From: Acidisarcina polymorpha
GTDB lineage: Bacteria > Acidobacteriota > Terriglobia > Terriglobales > Acidobacteriaceae
Direction: 5' to 3'
DNA: 64,000 bases
NCBI RefSeq assembly: GCF_003330725.1
Contig: NZ_CP030840.1
Coordinates: 4,216,001 to 4,280,000, forward strand
The position numbers were made by a program, and so were the translations under genes. The notes below the pieces were generated by a model, which saw only the letters and a list, made by a program, of their open reading frames with translations, made no database searches and had not been told where the DNA came from. Shown in pieces: positions 7,950-16,630 of the stretch. Each line of letters opens with the position of its first letter. Position 1 is the stretch's first letter.

Positions 7950-10367
7950 ATGAGAGAAGTCAGTTGGTGTTTGCATCAGGTTTTCAGACTGTTCACTGCG
8001 GTTTGCCTCACCGCCTTGATCGCCTCTTCCGCTGCCATGGCCGACGACCAGCCATGGAAAGCCAGCTGGATCACGCATCCGACCGCTCCATTGCGCGAGC
8101 CGCTCGTGCTCCACTTTCGTCGCGCTCTACAACTTGATAGAAAGCCTTCGCAATATGTTGTGCATGTCAGCGCGGACAATCGTTTCATCCTTTACGTGAA
8201 TGGGCATCGAGTTGGGGATGGTCCCGCACGCGGGGATCTCGCCCATTGGCGCTATGAAACGTTCGATCTTGCACCCTATTTGAATGCTGGAATGAATTCT
8301 GTAACCGCCACGATATGGAACTTTGGGATCTACGCGCCGGTCGCTCAAATTACCGATCGCGCTGCCTTCCTCGTACACGGGGGCGGCCCTCTCGAAGCGG
8401 CGATTGATACCCCCAACGAATGGATGGTCGAGGTCGAACCCGGGCAGATCGCCGTTCCGCGAAGGCCGGAGGGTTTCGATGCTTATATGGCAAATGGACC
8501 GGGGGAAGAACTCGATGCAGAAAAGTACGACTGGCATTGGAATGATCCCAAGGTCACTGGCGGCGCATGGGTCGCTGCCGTCTCGCCTATGCGGGAAAAC
8601 ATCTACTCCTCCGCAGCGCGTGCAGGGCTATCCGGCGAAACCTTCGATAACTACTGGCAACTTATCCCCGATGCTCTTCCACATATGGCCTATGAGCCGA
8701 CCGAGGCAGGGAAGGTGGTACGTTCGGACGATGCCGGGGCCAATAAATTCCCTGCACATGCCGTCAGCATCGCGGCCCACCGTCATGTCCATCTACTTCT
8801 CGATAGAAAGACGCTGACTACCGGCTACCCGGAACTTACAGTGTCTGGCGGGAAGGGAGCTAGCATTCAGCTTACTTACTCCGAAGCCCTCTATGACGAG
8901 AAGCAGCAGAAGGGAGACCGAGATGAAGTCGCGAACCGCAAGGCGGAAGGATTTCACGATCGCTTTCTTCCCGATGGAGGAGACCATCGAACCTTTGAAC
9001 CGCTATGGTGGAGGACTTGGAGATATCTCGACCTTGACATCCAGACTGGCGATACAGCATTGACACTGGATGCTCTCAAGGCCGAATTTACCGCGTATCC
9101 ATTCGAAGAGCGGGCCTCCTTTGAAGGAAAGAATGCGGAGGGGAAAGATCCCGACCTGGCGCCTATATGGGAGATCAGCTGGAGGACGGCCCGGCTCGAC
9201 GCGCACGAAACCTACATGGATACTCCTTACTATGAGCAGCTTCAATACATAGGAGATACTCGCATCCAGGCACTTATCTCGTATGCTGTAGCCGGCGACG
9301 ATCGTCTTGCCAGGCAGGCGCTGGCGGCCTTCGATAACTCGCGAATACCAGCGGGTATAACTCAGAGCCGCTATCCTACTTCGCAGCCGCAGATGATCCC
9401 GACCTTCTCGCTTCTATGGATCGGCATGTTACATGACTACTGGATGTATCGTCCTGATCCCGCTCCAGTGAAAGAACATTTGCCGGGTACGCGCACAGTA
9501 CTCGATTGGTTCTCAGGCTATGAGCAGCCAGACGGACTATTGAAGGAACTTCCCTGGTGGAGCTTCGTCGATTGGGTCGTCGGTGGCAAGCTGCCCAATT
9601 ACAGCGCCAATGGTGAATCCTGCACCACCACCCTCGAATACCTCGGAGCGCTGCGGGATGCCGCCGACCTCGAACGCGCAATAGGCGACCCAGACAGGGC
9701 AGAGCGTGATGCTAGCCGCGCCCAGCATGTGCGCACCGGCCTCTATGAAAAATGCTGGGACACTCATCGCAAGCTACTAGCGGACAATCCGGATCGAAAG
9801 AACTTTAGTCAGCAGACTAATGTCCTTGGCGTGCTCTTCGATGTCATTCCCCGAGAGGAGCAGCAGAGTGTTTTAAGGCAGATGATGAACATTGAGCCCG
9901 GCACTTCGCCGGCCGGCGTGCTCGGCTCTTCTTACTACTTTCGCTTCTATCTTGCCCGGGCGCTCGATCACGCTGGCATGGCAGATGACTATCTGGCGAG
10001 TCTGAAGCCATGGCGGGACTTGCTGCCGCTGCATTTCAGCACCTGGCCGGAGACGCCGGGCGATAGCCGATCGGATTCCCATGCATGGAGTGCGCATCCA
10101 GCGTATGACATGCTCACGCTCGTAGCAGGAATCCAACCGTCTTCTCCTGGTTTTGCATCGGTGAGGATTTCGCCAACCTTCGGGGAACTCACCACGATCT
10201 CGGCGAAGTTCCCCCATCCGCAAGGGATGATCAGCGTTCATTATGAGCGCAACGGGCAGGCGTTAACCGGGACCGTCACTCTGCCGCCAAATCTGAATGG
10301 ATCCTTCGTCTGGCACGGCAGAGAACAGGCCCTGCATGCGGGTGCGAACCAGATCAAGGCCGATTAA
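7950..10367 (+). CDS. Alpha-L-rhamnosidase-like glycoside hydrolase (GH78 type)
   Basis: About 806 residues. A Sec signal (LFTAVCLTALIASSAAMA) precedes WKASWITHP, the usual N-terminal start of GH78 enzymes. Residues ~30-250 are beta-sandwich domains (YVVHVSADNRFILYVNGHRV). An (alpha/alpha)6 catalytic barrel follows, with DTPYYEQLQYIGDTR from about residue 424, where the family carries its acidic catalytic residues. SDSHAWSAHPAYDML near the C-terminus precedes the last beta-sandwich domain. It would release terminal L-rhamnose from plant or bacterial glycans in the periplasm or outside the cell. ATG 7950 was chosen because it begins the signal peptide; GAGGAG lies 13 bases upstream. No transporter for the product is adjacent. 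Confidence 0.88.
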   Translation: MREVSWCLHQVFRLFTAVCLTALIASSAAMADDQPWKASWITHPTAPLREPLVLHFRRALQLDRKPSQYVVHVSADNRFILYVNGHRVGDGPARGDLAHWRYETFDLAPYLNAGMNSVTATIWNFGIYAPVAQITDRAAFLVHGGGPLEAAIDTPNEWMVEVEPGQIAVPRRPEGFDAYMANGPGEELDAEKYDWHWNDPKVTGGAWVAAVSPMRENIYSSAARAGLSGETFDNYWQLIPDALPHMAYEPTEAGKVVRSDDAGANKFPAHAVSIAAHRHVHLLLDRKTLTTGYPELTVSGGKGASIQLTYSEALYDEKQQKGDRDEVANRKAEGFHDRFLPDGGDHRTFEPLWWRTWRYLDLDIQTGDTALTLDALKAEFTAYPFEERASFEGKNAEGKDPDLAPIWEISWRTARLDAHETYMDTPYYEQLQYIGDTRIQALISYAVAGDDRLARQALAAFDNSRIPAGITQSRYPTSQPQMIPTFSLLWIGMLHDYWMYRPDPAPVKEHLPGTRTVLDWFSGYEQPDGLLKELPWWSFVDWVVGGKLPNYSANGESCTTTLEYLGALRDAADLERAIGDPDRAERDASRAQHVRTGLYEKCWDTHRKLLADNPDRKNFSQQTNVLGVLFDVIPREEQQSVLRQMMNIEPGTSPAGVLGSSYYFRFYLARALDHAGMADDYLASLKPWRDLLPLHFSTWPETPGDSRSDSHAWSAHPAYDMLTLVAGIQPSSPGFASVRISPTFGELTTISAKFPHPQGMISVHYERNGQALTGTVTLPPNLNGSFVWHGREQALHAGANQIKAD

Positions 10368-10512
10368 GAGATATGCAACTTGCGCTCAGGGGTTTTGCCT
10401 GGAGACCCCTGCAGATCGGTCAGAACAGGGTGCCCTCCCAAGACACTCAGTCATCCTGCAGGGAACGTGTATTCGCAGCAAAAAAGCCGCTTCGTCGTAT
10501 CATAGAAGTTGT

Positions 10513-10737
10513 ATGGCTTTTCCCATCAAAGTATGCGCAATCTGCTCCGAAGAGTTTGAACTGAAGCCGGATAAGCCCGGATTTGCCAACCGCTGTCCCG
10601 AGTGCAGTGCCGCCGACGAGACAGGCAGCGCTGCCACGAAACAGCGCATGGATGCCGACGAACGAAAGGCTACGGCAGAAGCGAATGAGGCCAGAAGACA
10701 GGCAATTCGCGAGCTCCTTTACCGCAAAGACAGCTAG
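10513..10737 (+). CDS. Small zinc-ribbon protein (74 aa)
   Basis: A 74-residue protein starting MAFPIKV. It has two CxxC knuckles, CAIC (residues 8-11) and CPEC, 16 residues apart, a typical treble-clef or zinc-ribbon spacing, and then a charged Glu/Arg/Ala-rich helix. No signal peptide. Small proteins of this form are common next to unrelated genes in Acidobacteria; the role could be nucleic-acid or protein binding, which cannot be told from sequence. The frame is open further upstream, but the CxxC-containing part clearly begins at this ATG. Confidence 0.7.
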   Translation: MAFPIKVCAICSEEFELKPDKPGFANRCPECSAADETGSAATKQRMDADERKATAEANEARRQAIRELLYRKDS

Positions 10738-11050
10738 AAGCTCATGGACTCTTTGAGAAGGCGGTTCCGCGACCGGCTCTGGGCTGTCGGCGAATAAACG
10801 CTGTCTGCAAGCGTGACTTTCAGTTCTCGCTTGGTGAAGTCATTTTGGTATGCATCGGCTGAAGCTGATCCGAACCCCATTCTGCCGTCTAGTTCGTTGA
10901 ACTCTATCGGGGTCGACGCCTGGCTCGAGCCCGTTGATACGCAGCAAAGGCTTGTCATTCCCAGAAAAAAAACTAAGGTACCGTGTCTCCAGGAAATGGA
11001 ACACAACGAAAAGTGGTAGAAGCCCCATCCACTCACCAGCGGAGTAGCCA
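10738..11050. other. Gap without a confident gene
   Basis: The 313 bases between the zinc-ribbon gene and the YjbR-type gene hold only weak overlapping open frames on both strands (for example 10734-11051 minus, 105 codons). None has a recognisable domain. A minus-strand protein with a signal-like stretch (LGMTSLCCVSTGSSQA) is possible but unsupported. Confidence 0.4.
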
Positions 11051-11635
11051 ATGCTTAGCGTTATCAACATGTCAGCATCTGAACTAACCAGCAGCATGAC
11101 CCCTCAACTGAGGGAGTTAATGAACATTCACACTCGGATGCAGCAATCGGTAGCAGAGCCTGAAAAGCTATCCGCGCTCATAAAGGATGCAGACGAATCC
11201 TTGAGAGCGGCACTAGAGATGATGTTACAGCATCGAAAGCAGCAAGAACCCGCAAGCGTAGAGAAGATTAGCTGCCCCCAGAAAATTGATTTAGAGGCAA
11301 GTCGTCTGGCTAGAGTTAAGAAAATCTGTCTTCGATTGCCTCGTGTGCAGGTGAAAATTACTGGAAAGCACGCCGCCTTTCTCGTTGACGGAAAAACATT
11401 TGCCTACTATCTCTCTGATTATCAGGGCGACGGAATCATCGGCGTGTGTTGCAGGACACGCTCTGGAGAGGCACCAGAGTTCAGGGGAAAGGTTGCTTCG
11501 CAATGGTTCACTCCTGCGAACCCTTCTCTGAAAGGCTGGACTGGTCTGCGCCTGGATCGTATGGCGTTGGATTGGGGCGAGGTCTCCGATCTCATTCGTG
11601 GTAGCTACTTCCGGTCGGCCCTCCTGGCGGTCTGA
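11051..11635 (+). CDS. MmcQ/YjbR-family protein with N-terminal helical extension
   Basis: A 194-residue protein. Residues ~85-190 are a YjbR-like domain of the cyaY-like fold (LPRVQVKITGKHAAFLVDG, WFTPANPSLKGWTGLRLD, VSDLIRGSYFRSA). The first ~80 residues are predicted helical and hydrophilic and are not part of the usual short YjbR protein. GGAG lies 6 bases before ATG 11051. YjbR proteins have a DNA-binding-like fold but no clear established function. A strong inverted repeat follows the stop. Confidence 0.75.
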   Translation: MLSVINMSASELTSSMTPQLRELMNIHTRMQQSVAEPEKLSALIKDADESLRAALEMMLQHRKQQEPASVEKISCPQKIDLEASRLARVKKICLRLPRVQVKITGKHAAFLVDGKTFAYYLSDYQGDGIIGVCCRTRSGEAPEFRGKVASQWFTPANPSLKGWTGLRLDRMALDWGEVSDLIRGSYFRSALLAV

Positions 11636-11648
11636 TCTGCTTACATCT

Positions 11649-11688
11649 CGCAGTGGTCGGACTTGACCTAACAGTCACGACCACTGCG
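11649..11688 (+). terminator. Hairpin after the YjbR-type gene
   Basis: A perfect 11-bp inverted repeat, CGCAGTGGTCG (11649-11659) and CGACCACTGCG (11678-11688), with an 18-base loop, starts 13 bases after the stop codon. The following bases are only moderately T-rich, so it may stop transcription or protect the 3' end. Confidence 0.55.
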
Positions 11689-12008
11689 GAGCTTGCTCTG
11701 CTTTGGTTCGTGACCAGTCTTCCAATGCTCGCGAAGATTCGATTTCCCACGTCTTCTGACTATCTGCCGATCAGTTGAGCGGAGTTGGCTCGGGCAAAGG
11801 GAACACACAAGACAATACACACATTCTGTGGCATTGAACCGTGAACTCGTAAGGTCGTATCGCTAACTTGATGCTTTGATTCAATGATGATCATGTCACT
11901 CAGGTTTCTAGTTACCTAAGTGTTAATCCAGAAACAATAGCATTTACTAAGAAAAGTATTTGGCGGAATGTTGCTCAGGCCTAGGCGCCTAAATCAGGAG
12001 ATATGCTA
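11689..12008. other. AT-richer upstream region of the ice-binding-like gene
   Basis: About 320 bases without a gene. It is visibly more AT-rich than the neighbouring coding DNA, as expected of a promoter region. A 10-bp perfect palindrome TAGGCGCCTA lies at 11982-11991, just ahead of the AGGAG ribosome binding site at 11996-12000. I cannot assign a promoter with confidence. Confidence 0.4.
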
Positions 12009-13766
12009 ATGATGAGCATCACACCCCATCCGCAAGGCCCAAGAAGATTACCAATTACGAAGACGGTTGTTCGTATTGCTGGCGCAGTTCTTCTTGTTGC
12101 TTCCTCTAATATGCTGACCGCCCAGGTCGCACCGTCGTTGGGCGAAGCGCAAAGATTCGCGGTCCTGGCCGGTTCGACCGTAACAAACACCGGCGCCAGT
12201 GTGCTGGATGGAGATCTAGGTGTTTCCCCGGGCAAGGCGGTGACGGGCTTTCCTCCGGGAACTCTGGCGCGAGGTGCGATCCATGCTGCCGATGCAATGG
12301 CTGCTCAGGCCCAGACCGATACAACCACGGCCTATAACAACCTGGCAGCCGAAGCTTGCACTACTTCGTACGGCATCCCCACCGAACTCGGAGGGAAAAC
12401 CCTCACTCCGGGTGTTTATTGCCTGGCAACATCAGGTACGGTGACCGGTACACTTACTCTCGATGCAGGCGGAAACCCCAATGCGGTCTGGGTTTTTAAA
12501 GTAGGAAGCACCGTGACAACGGCCGCCAGCTCCTCGGTCAATCTGATCAACAGTGCTCAGCAGCACAACGTCTTCTGGCAGGTGGGTAGTTCGGTGACAT
12601 TAGGAACTGGATCAAAGTTCCAAGGCGAGGTATTAGCGCTCACCAGCATATCCTTTAACTCTGGAGCGAGCCTGTTAGGCCGGGCCTTGGCTCGGAATGG
12701 CGCAGTCACCTTGAATGACAACGCGGTGTCTTTCTGCGTCTGCATAGAACCCTACGATGCTATCGCCTCAAAGGTAGTGAAGACGATCACGGTAGCTCCC
12801 ACGGTCAACAGCGTGAAGGGATCCGTATTTGGCGCAACGCTATCTCCGGACGCCAAGAGCATCTGGGTGGCGGGATACAACGGCACCACCAATCCTGGCT
12901 TTGTCTCTTTGGTAGATATCGAGAGCCAAGCTGTCACCAGCAAGATAGGCGTTGGAGCCGGTCCGGCCGATATTGCTTTCAGCGCGCCTGGTGGACGTGC
13001 ATTTGTGACCAACCGTTACGGAGCGAGCGTATCGATGGTTCAGGTTTCGCCTCTGGTACTCAAACAGACGCTCGATCTGAGTCACGTACCGCTGCAGCTT
13101 CCCTTCGGCATCGTCGATGCTAATTCGCACATACTCATTACGACCATGGGGAACGATGGCCTGGTAGCGGATGTTGCCTCGAGCTCGCCCCTCACCATCC
13201 ACGGAAGCATCGCCATACCTGGTCAGAGCGGGCGCCCAGCGACTCTTCCCGCGAATGGCACATACTATCCTGGCAAGGTAGCTATCCCTGTCTTTGTCTC
13301 CACTTCCAATCAAGGCACAGGTTATCCATCGCTAGTCATCGTGGACCCCACACAGGACAGCATTGTTGCCCGTGTCTCCTTAACATCGAGCGGCGCAGCG
13401 CCAGAGGCTGTAGTAGTCAGTCCCGACGGCAAGTACGCCTACGTGTCCTTGTTCGATTCCACCGGAGCCGCCGGAGGAGTATGGGTCGTCTCTCTTGAAA
13501 ACCTGAGCACCAAGACCGTCATCATCACTTGCGACGCCGCTAACTACGGTGAAGCAATGTCTGCGGATGGCAAATATTTATTGGTAGCCGGTTTCCTTGA
13601 AAATCAGGTGGCTCTAATCGACACCGAGACGGACTCCGTAGACACAATCATCAAGGGTGGTCACAACCCGAATGCCATCGCGTTGACTAAAGACAACAGC
13701 GAGGCGTTCTTCACCAATCAGGGCGATGGCACCGTAACAGTTGTCTCGTTCGTACCTAGTCTGTAA
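12009..13766 (+). CDS. Ice-binding-like (DUF3494) domain fused to a YVTN beta-propeller
   Basis: A secreted protein of about 585 residues. After a signal peptide (VVRIAGAVLLVASSNMLTAQ), residues ~40-245 form a DUF3494/ice-binding-protein-like beta-solenoid (FAVLAGSTVTNTGASVLDGDLGVSPG, LTPGVYCL, ALARNGAVTLNDNAV). Residues ~255-585 are YncE/YVTN-type propeller blades (LSPDAKSIWVAGYNG, VVSPDGKYAYVSLF, ALTKDNSEAFFTNQGDGTVTVV). ATG 12009 is preferred over 12003 because AGGAG ends 8 bases before it. DUF3494 domains bind ice in some proteins but often act as adhesins; which applies here is unknown. A strong terminator follows. Confidence 0.9.
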   Translation: MMSITPHPQGPRRLPITKTVVRIAGAVLLVASSNMLTAQVAPSLGEAQRFAVLAGSTVTNTGASVLDGDLGVSPGKAVTGFPPGTLARGAIHAADAMAAQAQTDTTTAYNNLAAEACTTSYGIPTELGGKTLTPGVYCLATSGTVTGTLTLDAGGNPNAVWVFKVGSTVTTAASSSVNLINSAQQHNVFWQVGSSVTLGTGSKFQGEVLALTSISFNSGASLLGRALARNGAVTLNDNAVSFCVCIEPYDAIASKVVKTITVAPTVNSVKGSVFGATLSPDAKSIWVAGYNGTTNPGFVSLVDIESQAVTSKIGVGAGPADIAFSAPGGRAFVTNRYGASVSMVQVSPLVLKQTLDLSHVPLQLPFGIVDANSHILITTMGNDGLVADVASSSPLTIHGSIAIPGQSGRPATLPANGTYYPGKVAIPVFVSTSNQGTGYPSLVIVDPTQDSIVARVSLTSSGAAPEAVVVSPDGKYAYVSLFDSTGAAGGVWVVSLENLSTKTVIITCDAANYGEAMSADGKYLLVAGFLENQVALIDTETDSVDTIIKGGHNPNAIALTKDNSEAFFTNQGDGTVTVVSFVPSL

Positions 13767-13785
13767 GCCGTCGGACTGAATACCT

Positions 13786-13820
13786 AAAGAGCCCGCGAAC
13801 TTGTTCGCGGGCTCTTTTAT
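13786..13820 (+). terminator. Intrinsic terminator
   Basis: A 15-bp perfect stem, AAAGAGCCCGCGAAC (13786-13800) with GTTCGCGGGCTCTTT (13803-13817), has a tiny loop and ends in a T-run. It lies 20 bases after the stop of the ice-binding-like/propeller gene. The stem is A-rich on its other side and may also work in the reverse direction. Confidence 0.93.
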
Positions 13821-14066
13821 GCGCGGCACAGCCACATTCTATGGGGCGTATCCGCCGACCTCCAGGACGAAGACAGGTCGACCGCAAGGAGGGATGAACC
13901 GTTCTGTTCGATTTTGGACAGAAATCGTCGTTAGCGAACATCGCTTCCTTAAATCCCATTCGTGATTCAAAGGGTATCTGCCGTAAATGGGGCAAGTTAA
14001 GGCAGCACGCATTTTGGCCTTCAGCATGCAACCTGGATTTGAGTCGGATATGGGAGCACAGAGCTG

Positions 14067-16508
14067 ATGGAGACCTTCGGGCAAGACATTCGTTACGCAT
14101 TGCGCCAGTTGAACCGGACTCGCGGCTTTGCGGTAGTGGCAATCCTCACTCTGGCACTTGGAATCGGCGCCAACACTGCCATCTTCAGCATCATCGATTC
14201 GGTGCTGCTTGAGCCGCTTCCGTACCCGCAACAGGACCGCATCGTGCAGCTCAAGGCCGACGCTGCTTCCAGCAACTACCCAAAGGGGTGGATTCGCGAA
14301 TATCAACGCCGTTCCCGAGCCCTTTCCAGCGTCTCCGCTTACACCTCGAATGCCGAGTACAACGTTACTGCGGCTGGCTCTGCGGCACGCGCCTTCGGGA
14401 GTGCGGTGAGTACGAATCTGTTTGAGACGCTGGAGGTCCGGCCAGCTTTGGGCCGTTTCTTCTCTTCCTCCGAGGCGTCTTTTGGGCAGGATGACGTGAT
14501 CGTGTTATCGAACGGCTTCTGGCGGCAGCAGTTTGGAGCCGACCCCAACGTGATAGGCCATACGATCCTTCTGGACGGCGTTGATCGCCAGATCATTGGC
14601 GTCGCTCCGCCTCAGGTTTACTTCCCCAACTCTGAAACCCAGTTTTGGATCCCAATCGCATTTAAAGTCAATGACATCGACGATGCGTGGGCCGAGTTCA
14701 ACTACCAGGCAATCGGCCGCCTGCGCGACGGGACGACGGCCAACCAGGCCCAGGCTGAGTTGCGCTCGCTGCATCGCTCAATGTTGACTCTCTTTCCCTG
14801 GATCATGCCCGATGACTGGGCGGCCAACATGACGGTGACGCCGCTACTTAATTCTGTCGTGGGCGACATTCGTCCTCGCCTCTTGCTTCTGTCTGGCGCC
14901 GTCGGTCTCGTCCTGCTGATCGCCTGCGCCAATGTCGCCAATCTGATGCTCGCCCGCGCCGCGACTCGACAGCGGGAGATGGCTCTCCGTTCCGCTCTTG
15001 GCGCGGATGCGGGGAGGCTTATCCGCCAGATGCTCACCGAAAGCGCCGTCCTTGCTGCGTTCTCGGGCGGTCTCGGCGTGATGTTTGCGGCCTTTGGTGT
15101 GAGCGCCCTTAAGATGGTCCTGCCCGCGGATACTCCTCGCCTGGCGAATCTAGCTCTGCACGGCGACGTTCTTCTCTTTGCCATCGCGGTCTCCTGCTGC
15201 ACCGGCATCCTTTCGGGCATGGCTCCCGCATTGCAGGCGCAGCAAACCGATCTGCAGGGCGGACTTCGGACCAACGCGAGCAGCGTCCTCGGAACCGCGC
15301 AGCGCTTCCGCCTCTCCCGCTTGCTGGTGGTAGGGCAGATCGCACTTGCGGTCGTTGTGCTGACGGCGGCGGGAGTGATGCTTCGCAGTCTTTACCGGCT
15401 CGCTAATACCGACCCCGGCTTTCGCACCGAGCAAACGCTCACCGCACAGATTTCCCTGGATCGCGCCGCTTGCGCGAAGAAGAACGCCTGTTCCTCCTTC
15501 TTCCAGAGCTTGCTCGAGCGTACTCAGCTGCTTCCAGGCGTGGAATCGGCCGCACTGGTGGACCGCCTCCCGCTTACCGGCTTCGATTCGTGGTTTGTCT
15601 TTGACGCGGAAGGTCATCCCCGGAATCCTCGCCAGCTTGCCATGCAGGGGTCGGGCCGCATCGTTTCCAGCAGCTACTTCGAGCTCATGGGCATTCATCT
15701 ATTGCATGGCCGCCTGCTTGACTCTGGCGATGCTTCCGGCTCCAGCCGCGCGGTCGTCATCAACGACGCAGCCGCCCGCCAGTTATGGCCAAACCAGGAG
15801 GCGCTCGGGAAGTATCTTGAACATGTTGCCGATGAGCCCTCCCCTACCGTTATCGACAAAAACAGTGCTCTCACCGTAGTCGGCGTGGTTGGCGGCACCC
15901 ATCACGCAAGCCTCGACGAGGATGCCGGCTGGGAGATTTACCAGCCTCTCACCCCGCGCAATCAGAAGCCGGTGATGAATATCCTGCTGCGTTCGCGCCT
16001 CGGGTCCGCCGACCTTGCCGCCAATCTCCGCAACCTGGTCGCTCAAATGAATCCCACCGTACCTGTCACCAAAGTTCGCACTCTGCAAAGTGTAGTTACC
16101 TCTTCAACTGCCAACTCCCGTTCTCTGACGATGCTTCTGGTCGCATTCGGTTCGCTCGCACTGCTGGTAGGCAGCATCGGGGTTTACAGCCTCATCTCCT
16201 ATACCGTCAGTTGGAGGACCCGCGAGATCGGCCTGCGGCTCGCAATCGGCGCCAATCGCCTGCAAATAGTCCGGCTTGTGCTGGGCCAAAGCGTGGGCCT
16301 GGCCCTGGCGGGATCTGCCCTCGGAGTTGCTGCGGCAAGCGCCACCACTCGCCTGATCAGCCGCTTCCTCTTTGAAACCAGTCCGCTCGACCCTCTCACC
16401 TATTTGCTTGTTCCTCTTTTGTTCTGTCTCGTCTCTCTGGTTGCCGCTTGGTTGCCAGCGCTCCGTGCCGCTGGCGTCGATCCCATGGTGGCGTTGCGCA
16501 CTGAATAG
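14067..16508 (+). CDS. MacB/FtsX-type ABC permease (acidobacterial duplicated orphan permease)
   Basis: An 813-residue inner-membrane protein. It has the ADOP layout: a short N-terminal DIRYALRQL segment, a first transmembrane helix (ILTLALGIGANTAIFSIID), a MacB-like periplasmic core domain, three FtsX helices with the RQREMALRSALGA coupling motif (around residue 310), and then the whole unit repeated with a second periplasmic domain and a final FtsX block (WRTREIGLRLAIGA). No ATPase gene is adjacent, as is usual for this expanded acidobacterial family. The cargo is unknown; MacB relatives do mechanotransmission for peptide or lipoprotein export. Confidence 0.93.
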   Translation: METFGQDIRYALRQLNRTRGFAVVAILTLALGIGANTAIFSIIDSVLLEPLPYPQQDRIVQLKADAASSNYPKGWIREYQRRSRALSSVSAYTSNAEYNVTAAGSAARAFGSAVSTNLFETLEVRPALGRFFSSSEASFGQDDVIVLSNGFWRQQFGADPNVIGHTILLDGVDRQIIGVAPPQVYFPNSETQFWIPIAFKVNDIDDAWAEFNYQAIGRLRDGTTANQAQAELRSLHRSMLTLFPWIMPDDWAANMTVTPLLNSVVGDIRPRLLLLSGAVGLVLLIACANVANLMLARAATRQREMALRSALGADAGRLIRQMLTESAVLAAFSGGLGVMFAAFGVSALKMVLPADTPRLANLALHGDVLLFAIAVSCCTGILSGMAPALQAQQTDLQGGLRTNASSVLGTAQRFRLSRLLVVGQIALAVVVLTAAGVMLRSLYRLANTDPGFRTEQTLTAQISLDRAACAKKNACSSFFQSLLERTQLLPGVESAALVDRLPLTGFDSWFVFDAEGHPRNPRQLAMQGSGRIVSSSYFELMGIHLLHGRLLDSGDASGSSRAVVINDAAARQLWPNQEALGKYLEHVADEPSPTVIDKNSALTVVGVVGGTHHASLDEDAGWEIYQPLTPRNQKPVMNILLRSRLGSADLAANLRNLVAQMNPTVPVTKVRTLQSVVTSSTANSRSLTMLLVAFGSLALLVGSIGVYSLISYTVSWRTREIGLRLAIGANRLQIVRLVLGQSVGLALAGSALGVAAASATTRLISRFLFETSPLDPLTYLLVPLLFCLVSLVAAWLPALRAAGVDPMVALRTE

Positions 16509-16574
16509 CGAGGCTGGGCGGGACTCTTCGGAGACACAAATGTGCGGCCGGCATAATCCATCGCGCAATAGAAT

Positions 16575-16600
16575 GCCCGAGTTGAATGTCCAACTCGGGC
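16575..16600. terminator. Hairpin between convergent genes
   Basis: A perfect 10-bp stem GCCCGAGTTG (16575-16584) / CAACTCGGGC (16591-16600) with a 6-base loop lies between the 3' ends of the ADOP permease and poxB. It is placed to serve both strands, though neither flank has a long T-run. Confidence 0.65.
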
Positions 16601-16630
16601 GTCATTTGCTCCAGAGAGTGATGTTGTCCA

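Noticed and set aside
10734-11051. 105-codon minus-strand frame between the zinc-ribbon and YjbR genes
   Set aside because: No domain, weak start, and other frames are equally open here; left as an unassigned gap.
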